Shown here one piece after another: positions 36,754 through 44,058 of a stretch of DNA of 44,058 bases. The first letter of the stretch is position 1, and the number at the start of each line of letters is the position of its first letter. Below the pieces are notes generated by a model. The model did no database searches and was not told the DNA's origin. It worked only from the letters and a program-made list of their open reading frames with translations. The translations under genes and the position numbers were made by a program. Where the stretch lies: positions 1 to 44,058 of the forward strand of contig DBIN01000052.1 in assembly GCA_002296655.1 (NCBI GenBank). Direction: 5' to 3'. The DNA is from Acinetobacter sp. UBA801. Its GTDB lineage: Bacteria; Pseudomonadota; Gammaproteobacteria; Pseudomonadales; Moraxellaceae.

Positions 36754-36788
36754 CAAAAAAAGCGAGTGAATTCAAAACTTCACTCGCT
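36754..36788. terminator. Terminator between pabB and hisC
   Basis: A 10-bp stem (AGCGAGTGAA/TTCACTCGCT) with an 8-base loop. On the minus strand it is followed by TTTTTTTG, a strong terminator for hisC. On the plus strand the following ACTATTATATTTT is weaker for pabB. Confidence 0.85.
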
Positions 36789-36806
36789 ACTATTATATTT
36801 TGATTA

Positions 36807-37895
36807 TTAGACCAAAATCTCGTGTTTTAAAGTTTCGACTAAGCGTTGATTTTGCTCATCAGTACCAATCGTAATGCGCAAATATTGATTGATACGTGGT
36901 TTATTAAAATAACGCACAATAATACCGCGTTCACGTAATGCTGTAGCTAATTCACCTGCATCCCGTTGAGGATGTGATGTAAAAATAAAGTTAGCGTGTG
37001 ATGGCAATACCTTAAAGCCCAAGGTGATTAAATCCGTCACCAATTTCTCACGGCTAGCAATAACTTTTTGGCATTGCGCTTCAAAATACGCCTGATCTTG
37101 AAAAGATGCCACCGCGGCTGCAATGGCAAAACGATCCATTGGATAGGAGTTAAAACTATTTTTTACGGCTTCCAATGCGGCAATTAAATGTGGTTGTGCA
37201 ATCGCAAAACCAACACGTAAACCTGCCAAAGAACGTGATTTAGAGGTGGTTTGACACACCACCAAATTCTCGTACTTTTCCACCAATTTCACTGCAGACG
37301 CTGCACCAAAATCGACATAGGCCTCATCAATCACCACCACTGAATTTGGATTGGCCTTTAAAATTTCTTCAATAGCGCTTAAACCTAAAGCAATACTGGT
37401 CGGTGCATTCGGATTGGTGATGATAATGCCGCCATTGGCTTGCTTATAGTCATTAACTACAATTTCAAAATCATCATTTAAAGGCAAAATTTTAGTTTTC
37501 ACCCCAAAAAATTGACTATATACAGGGTAAAAACTATAAGTAATATCTGGATACAGTAGTGGCTGTTCCTGAACAAAAAAAGCCTTAAAAATATGTGCAA
37601 GAACTTCATCTGAACCGTTGCCAACAAAGACATTTTCCACCGCTACATTTTGCTGTTTCGCAATGGCTTGCTTAAGTTCAGACGCATCTGGGTCTGGATA
37701 TAAACGCAGTGCATCAGCTGAATTTTCTAAAACCTTTTGCACCGCTCCCACCACTTTAGGTGAAGGTGGATACGGGTTTTCATTGGTGTTCAATTTTAAT
37801 AAATTTTGGATTTTTGGCTGCTCACCCGGTACATAAGGTTCTAGCTCACGTACTTCAGGGCTCCAAAAACGCATTTTTTCTGCTGTGATATTCAT
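36807..37895 (-). CDS. hisC: Histidinol-phosphate aminotransferase
   Basis: HisC is the PLP enzyme that makes histidinol phosphate from imidazole-acetol phosphate. The 362-residue fold-type I enzyme has the substrate-loop LKLNTNENPYPPSP, VGNGSDEVL, NPNAPTS, VVIDEAYVDF and the PLP-lysine motif TTSKSRSLAGLRVG. The start at 37895 (MNITAEKMRFW) is preferred over the ATG at 37916, which would add seven residues; GAGAA lies upstream of it. A repeat-bearing gap separates it from hisD. Confidence 0.93.
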   Translation of the reverse strand: MNITAEKMRFWSPEVRELEPYVPGEQPKIQNLLKLNTNENPYPPSPKVVGAVQKVLENSADALRLYPDPDASELKQAIAKQQNVAVENVFVGNGSDEVLAHIFKAFFVQEQPLLYPDITYSFYPVYSQFFGVKTKILPLNDDFEIVVNDYKQANGGIIITNPNAPTSIALGLSAIEEILKANPNSVVVIDEAYVDFGAASAVKLVEKYENLVVCQTTSKSRSLAGLRVGFAIAQPHLIAALEAVKNSFNSYPMDRFAIAAAVASFQDQAYFEAQCQKVIASREKLVTDLITLGFKVLPSHANFIFTSHPQRDAGELATALRERGIIVRYFNKPRINQYLRITIGTDEQNQRLVETLKHEILV

Positions 37896-37936
37896 TTTAT
37901 ATTCTCGTTCATGCACTCAACTTACTTTCGCGTAAG

Positions 37937-38044
37937 CCTTCTCTTTTCAGGAGAAGGTTGGGGTGAGGTTTTAAACCATGCCAAACTGAATTAAAGATTG
38001 CAGCCCTCATCCTTTTGTGAAGTCATACTTTTCCCTCAAAGGGA
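37937..38044. repeat. REP-like inverted element pair between hisD and hisC
   Basis: The 182-base gap holds two short hairpins facing each other. CCTTCTC/GAGAAGG (37937-37957) is followed by TTGGGGTGAGG. Read from the other side, TCCCT/AGGGA (38032-38044) is followed on the opposite strand by AAAAGGATGAGGG. The GGGGTGAGG-type tail resembles dispersed intergenic repeats found in many proteobacteria. Copy number elsewhere in the genome is unknown. Confidence 0.45.
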
Positions 38045-38077
38045 TAAGGAGCTTTAAATGAGAGTTTTTTAAATTAA

Positions 38078-39367
38078 TTACTGATAACGATAGCGTGCTG
38101 ATCTTGCATGTGCATCAAGATTTTCCTGCTGCGCTAAAATATCAGCGGTTTTCGCTAAGCTTTTCACACCCTCAGCTGAACACATAATCAGACTTGAGCG
38201 TTTTTGGAAATCATAAACACCCAATGGTGATGAAAAACGTGCCGTCCCCGACGTTGGCAAAACGTGGTTTGGTCCTGCACAATAATCACCAATCGCTTCT
38301 GGTGTATAGCGCCCCATAAAGATCGCACCCGCATGACGAATTTCTTCTGCCATTACTTGAGGATTATCCATACACAATTCCAAGTGTTCTGGCGCCACTT
38401 GGTTAATCAATTCAATGGCTTCGTGACGATCTTTCACTAATACCAATGCACCACGATTTGCAATAGAGGTGCGAGCTATTTCAGCTTTAGGCAAATTTGC
38501 CAAGTGCTGTTCAATCGCTTGTTCAACCTGATTTAGCAATTGCTCATCTGGTGTCATAAAAATAGATTGTGCAACAGTGTCGTGTTCGGCTTGAGAAAGC
38601 AAGTCCATGGCCAACCATTCTGGATTATTCTCACCTTCGGCATAAACCAAAATTTCGGATGGTCCTGCAATCATATCAATGCCAACCTGACCAAACACAG
38701 CACGTTTTGCAGCTGCTACAAAGCGGTTACCCGGCCCCGTGATTTTATCTACCGAGGGGATAGTTTCTGTACCATAAGCCAATGCAGCAACGGCTTGCGC
38801 GCCGCCAATGGTAAATACACGAGTCACCCCTGCCAAATATGCAGCGGCCAAAACCAATGGATTGAGTTCACCATTCGGTGCAGGCACAACCATAATAATT
38901 TCAGGCACACCAGCAACATGCGCAGGTACAGCATTCATAAGCACTGAAGATGGATAAGACGCCAAACCACCTGGCACATAAATACCCACACGGTCTAATG
39001 GTGTGACTTTTTGTCCGAGTGTATTGCCCAAAGCATCAACATAACTCCATCCATCCTGTTTTTGCGCTTGGTGAAATTCACGAATACGTACAGCAGCCAA
39101 TTCCAATGCCTCACGAACTTCGCGCTCTAAAGCATCAAATGCGGCTTTCAGCTGTTCCTGACTTAACTCAAGTTCTGAAAATTGATGCGCTGGATGTCGA
39201 TCGAACTGTTGAGTGAGTTTAAGAACCTGAGCATCACCATGCTGACGTACATCAGCAATAATTTGATCTACAGTTTTTAAAAGTTCAGGATCACTGACAG
39301 TTTCAAAAGCCAACAAGTCCGCAAAAGCTTGTTTAAAGCTTTGATCTTGAGTCGATAAACGTCGCAT
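38078..39367 (-). CDS. hisD: Histidinol dehydrogenase
   Basis: HisD is the zinc enzyme that oxidises histidinol twice to histidine with NAD+. The 429-residue product shows [62 protein letters not shown] and the zinc/active-site block [10 protein letters not shown], plus APEHLEL. The start at 39367 ([10 protein letters not shown]) fits the family; a GTG four codons upstream is possible. It lies between hisG and hisC, each separated by non-coding elements. Confidence 0.95.
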   Translation of the reverse strand: MRRLSTQDQSFKQAFADLLAFETVSDPELLKTVDQIIADVRQHGDAQVLKLTQQFDRHPAHQFSELELSQEQLKAAFDALEREVREALELAAVRIREFHQAQKQDGWSYVDALGNTLGQKVTPLDRVGIYVPGGLASYPSSVLMNAVPAHVAGVPEIIMVVPAPNGELNPLVLAAAYLAGVTRVFTIGGAQAVAALAYGTETIPSVDKITGPGNRFVAAAKRAVFGQVGIDMIAGPSEILVYAEGENNPEWLAMDLLSQAEHDTVAQSIFMTPDEQLLNQVEQAIEQHLANLPKAEIARTSIANRGALVLVKDRHEAIELINQVAPEHLELCMDNPQVMAEEIRHAGAIFMGRYTPEAIGDYCAGPNHVLPTSGTARFSSPLGVYDFQKRSSLIMCSAEGVKSLAKTADILAQQENLDAHARSARYRYQ

Positions 39368-39510
39368 CAATTTACCCACAAGGTTTAATAGAAAAGTTTA
39401 GTTTACCTTGTTTCTAGGGCTTTGTGGGAGTCTATACATGGTCAAAGCAGTATGTTTTGATGGAATTTCACGTTCAAAATCATTCAAGAACAGAATCATG
39501 CACGAACATA

Positions 39511-39539
39511 AAAAAACCGCCATTGAATGACGGTTTTTT
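39511..39539. terminator. Terminator after hisG
   Basis: A 9-bp outer stem (AAAAAACCG/CGGTTTTTT), continued by CATT/AATG across a mismatch, lies 27 bases after the hisG stop. It ends in a U-run on both strands. It would limit readthrough from murA-hisG into hisD. Confidence 0.82.
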
Positions 39540-39565
39540 GAGAAGGCAGGATGATGGATACAAAG

Positions 39566-41785
<2,220 letters not shown>

Positions 41786-41878
41786 CACAAAGACCTCTTA
41801 TAGGACCAACGGTGTAAAAACCTGTCATTTTACTATAAATAGAAAAAATAATTCATTAATCCTATACATTATCGCAAT

Positions 41879-41908
41879 AAAAAAGAGGTTTATCCAAAAC
41901 CTCTTTTT
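41879..41908. terminator. Terminator after hpf
   Basis: An 11-bp stem (AAAAGAGGTTT/AAACCTCTTTT) with T-runs on both sides, 15 bases after the hpf stop. It separates hpf from the ibaG-murA-hisG operon. Confidence 0.85.
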
Positions 41909-41922
41909 AAATCACATTTTGA

Positions 41923-42255
41923 TTAGATTGCTAATGGCTGATAATCCAGCTGCATCTTCCGATGTTTCTCTAACTGCCGTTTTAATTTTTCTGTCATCAT
42001 CTTAATTGAAGTATACATATCATCAGCGCTGGCCTGCGCAAAAAGCTCCGTTCCAGGTAAACGAATAATCGCTTCTGCAATATGATTGGCGCTGCCTTTT
42101 TTAGAATGTTTATCGATTTGATGATCTTTACTTAATTTCACCTGCATACTATTGACCTGATCCAGATGTTTGGTCATTTGTGCAAATTTAAGTCGAATAT
42201 TTTCTTCAATTGCAGGGGTGATAGCTAAGTGATGTCCACGAATTGTTATTTGCAT
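41923..42255 (-). CDS. hpf: Ribosome hibernation promoting factor, short form
   Basis: HPF binds the 30S decoding region and helps form 100S ribosome dimers in stationary phase. The 110-residue product starts MQITIRGHHLAITPAI and has the S30AE core with a basic helix at the end (MMTEKLKRQLEKHRKM). It is the short form, without the C-terminal dimerising domain of long HPF. The start at 42255 has GAGGG eight bases upstream; an in-frame ATG at 42339 adds an unlikely hydrophobic stretch. Placement after rpoN is the usual one. Confidence 0.92.
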   Translation of the reverse strand: MQITIRGHHLAITPAIEENIRLKFAQMTKHLDQVNSMQVKLSKDHQIDKHSKKGSANHIAEAIIRLPGTELFAQASADDMYTSIKMMTEKLKRQLEKHRKMQLDYQPLAI

Positions 42256-42365
42256 AGTTCTATCCCTCACCTTCATTAGGATTAGGAAGGCATAGTTCAC
42301 ATGATTGATTGCCAAATAACAGATCGCTGCAGCGGTCACTTTAAATCATGTCTAACTATTCCTTC

Positions 42366-42400
42366 AAAAAAAAAGATTCATTATTTGGTCATAATGAATC
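42366..42400 (-). terminator. rpoN terminator
   Basis: A 10-bp stem (GATTCATTAT/ATAATGAATC) with a 6-base loop. On the minus strand it is followed by an unbroken run of nine U residues. It begins about 25 bases after the rpoN stop and separates rpoN from hpf. Confidence 0.88.
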
Positions 42401-42424
42401 CTTAGAATAGACCGATTTTAAAAA

Positions 42425-43879
42425 TTAGATCAAGACTTTTCGTTCAGAAGATGACGGAATATTTAATGACTCACGATATTTCGCTATAGTCCGACGTGCT
42501 ACATCAATTCCTTCCTCCTTAAGTAGATTAGCAATTGTGTTATCGGATAAAGGCTTACGTGGATTTTCATCTGCAATTAATTTTTTAATCTTGGCGCGAA
42601 TCGCAGTTGAGGATGCTTCACCGCCTGAACTGGTTCCGACGTGACTTGAAAAGAAATATTTCAATTCAAACAAACCACGCGGAGTTAACATATATTTATT
42701 GGTGGTCACCCGTGAAACTGTAGATTCATGCAATTCCACCTCATCAGCAACATCACGCAAAATCAAAGGCTTCATTCCTTCAGCACCAATTTCTAGAAAT
42801 TCACGTTGATGCTGTACAATACAGGTCGCGACTTTTAATAAAGTTTTATGACGTTCATCGACACTTTTAATAAAGTTTTTTGCATCCAACATTTGATTGC
42901 GCAAATATTGATTTTCTTCGCTTTGATCCGCGCGTTTAATCATATTGGCATAAAATGAATTGATTCTAAGCTTCGGCACAACATCTGGATTCAATTGCAC
43001 CTGCCAATGATCCTGTTTTTTACTGACCACCACATCTGGAATTTGATAGTCTAAATCCTGATCTTCAAATGCTTTACCAGGATGCGCTTTCAAAGTTTTT
43101 AATAAAGACACTGCATACTGAAGCTGATCAGCACTTAAACCTGTTTGCTTAATTAACTTGGCTAAATCATTCGCAATTAATAATTCATAATGCTGTAAAA
43201 GCTGCAATGCCTCCTGACGATAAGGCACATCTGTAGCCAAACTTTCAAGCTGAATAGATAAGCATTCCGCCAAATTACGCGAACCAATTCCAATTGGATC
43301 TAAACGCTGAATATGTTTCAAAACGACTAAAACTTCATCGTTTTCAACTTCATCATCATATTCCATGGAGATCAATAGATGCTGTACAGATGTAGTGATT
43401 TCCGATATTTCACAATCCAAGAAACCATTGTCATCTAAAGCATCGACAATACAGTAGGCAATGAGCTGCTCAACTTGAGAAAAATGTAACAGATTGATTT
43501 GTTGCATCATGTGCTCTTTTAAACCCAAATGCCCCTGACGATTATCCTCTCGCTCTTCATATTCCGCCGTGCCCAAACTCGTTGGTAAATGGGTGTACAC
43601 ATCATCCCAGTCTGTATCGACAGGTAAATCGTTCGGTAGATAATCTGCATTTAATTCTTTAGTTAAATCTTTTTGATTATGTTCTTGCTCTTCTAAAGTG
43701 GATAAACTTTCGAAACTACTTTGTTCTTCGACTTTTTCTAATAGAGGGTTACTGTCCAACTGAATTTGAACTTCTTGTTCAAGCTCTAAACTCGAAAGCT
43801 GAAGCAAACGAATGGCTTGTTGTAACTGCGGTGTCAGCGACAAGGAGTTTGCAACTTTTAATCCAACCGATAACTTCAT
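42425..43879 (-). CDS. rpoN: RNA polymerase sigma-54 factor
   Basis: Sigma-54 directs RNA polymerase to -24/-12 promoters that need AAA+ activators. The 484-residue product has the Gln/Leu-rich activator-binding region I (SLSLTPQLQQAIRLLQLSSLELEQE), an acidic region II (about 55-110), the core-binding region, a helix-turn-helix (ESTVSRVTTNKY) and the C-terminal RpoN box ARRTIAKYRE near residue 470. The start at 43879 (MKLSVGLK) is standard; a codon three earlier is possible. The 179 bases upstream, to the window end, are very AT-rich and show no gene. Confidence 0.96.
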   Translation of the reverse strand: MKLSVGLKVANSLSLTPQLQQAIRLLQLSSLELEQEVQIQLDSNPLLEKVEEQSSFESLSTLEEQEHNQKDLTKELNADYLPNDLPVDTDWDDVYTHLPTSLGTAEYEEREDNRQGHLGLKEHMMQQINLLHFSQVEQLIAYCIVDALDDNGFLDCEISEITTSVQHLLISMEYDDEVENDEVLVVLKHIQRLDPIGIGSRNLAECLSIQLESLATDVPYRQEALQLLQHYELLIANDLAKLIKQTGLSADQLQYAVSLLKTLKAHPGKAFEDQDLDYQIPDVVVSKKQDHWQVQLNPDVVPKLRINSFYANMIKRADQSEENQYLRNQMLDAKNFIKSVDERHKTLLKVATCIVQHQREFLEIGAEGMKPLILRDVADEVELHESTVSRVTTNKYMLTPRGLFELKYFFSSHVGTSSGGEASSTAIRAKIKKLIADENPRKPLSDNTIANLLKEEGIDVARRTIAKYRESLNIPSSSERKVLI

Positions 43880-44058
43880 TTTCACCACTCTTTTAAATTT
43901 ATTTTTTCAAAAACTTAATACATAAGTTTTTGATAAGCAATTTCTATGCCGTTATTTTAGATATAACATAAATTTATGAAAAAACATAAAGATTTTAATT
44001 AGAAATTCTATTCAATTTATTTTCTTTTTCTACTTATCTTTCCCCATAAAAAAACACC

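Overview
This 44 kb window is chromosomal DNA of a gammaproteobacterium, almost certainly Acinetobacter. The AT-rich base composition, a HemJ-type protoporphyrinogen oxidase, the six-gene filABCDEF locus and the ibaG-murA-hisG-hisD-hisC-hpf-rpoN order all fit that genus. No phage, insertion sequence, CRISPR array, tRNA or rRNA gene was seen. Almost all genes lie on the minus strand; the plus-strand exceptions are fabB-hemJ, thiD, a DUF2218 gene, a zinc-ribbon NUDIX gene and pabB.

Layout. Positions 1-4.3 kb hold the str operon (rpsL-rpsG-fusA-tuf, with tuf cut by the window edge) and a clear sigma70 promoter before rpsL. From 4.3-11.6 kb come an EcsC-family gene, fabB-hemJ, a small lipoprotein, a HAD phosphatase, thiD, a NERD-domain protein, ogt, and a guanidinium exporter (gdx/sugE) behind a structured leader. 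From 11.7-16.3 kb lies a copper/metal resistance cluster (accessory gene, copA, copB, CDF transporter) in which three of the four genes carry a frameshift or in-frame stop; copA also carries a nine-unit His/Met repeat. From 16.5-17.3 kb, rpe is followed by five DnaA-box-like 9-mers at an exact 12-bp period. From 17.5-26.9 kb are a DUF2218 protein, an M48 protease with a YjgN-family membrane protein, S-formylglutathione hydrolase, a membrane-anchored C13 caspase-like peptidase, tsaB-uppP-rsmJ, a gamma-carbonic-anhydrase-like protein and two divergent NUDIX hydrolases.

From 27-35.1 kb is the filA-F operon: a repetitive exported protein, a C39-like cysteine peptidase, two outer-membrane beta-barrel proteins, a periplasmic Q-rich protein and a large lipoprotein. 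A strong terminator-like palindrome separates filA from the rest. Its parts list resembles the Pseudomonas Fap amyloid export operon, which makes it the best candidate here for a poorly described system. From 35.4-44 kb are pabB, the hisC-hisD-hisG-murA-ibaG group, hpf and rpoN, most of them bounded by clear hairpin terminators.

The two most interesting features are the 12-bp-phased DnaA-box array behind rpe and the fil operon. The eroded copper cluster is the clearest sign of recent gene decay.
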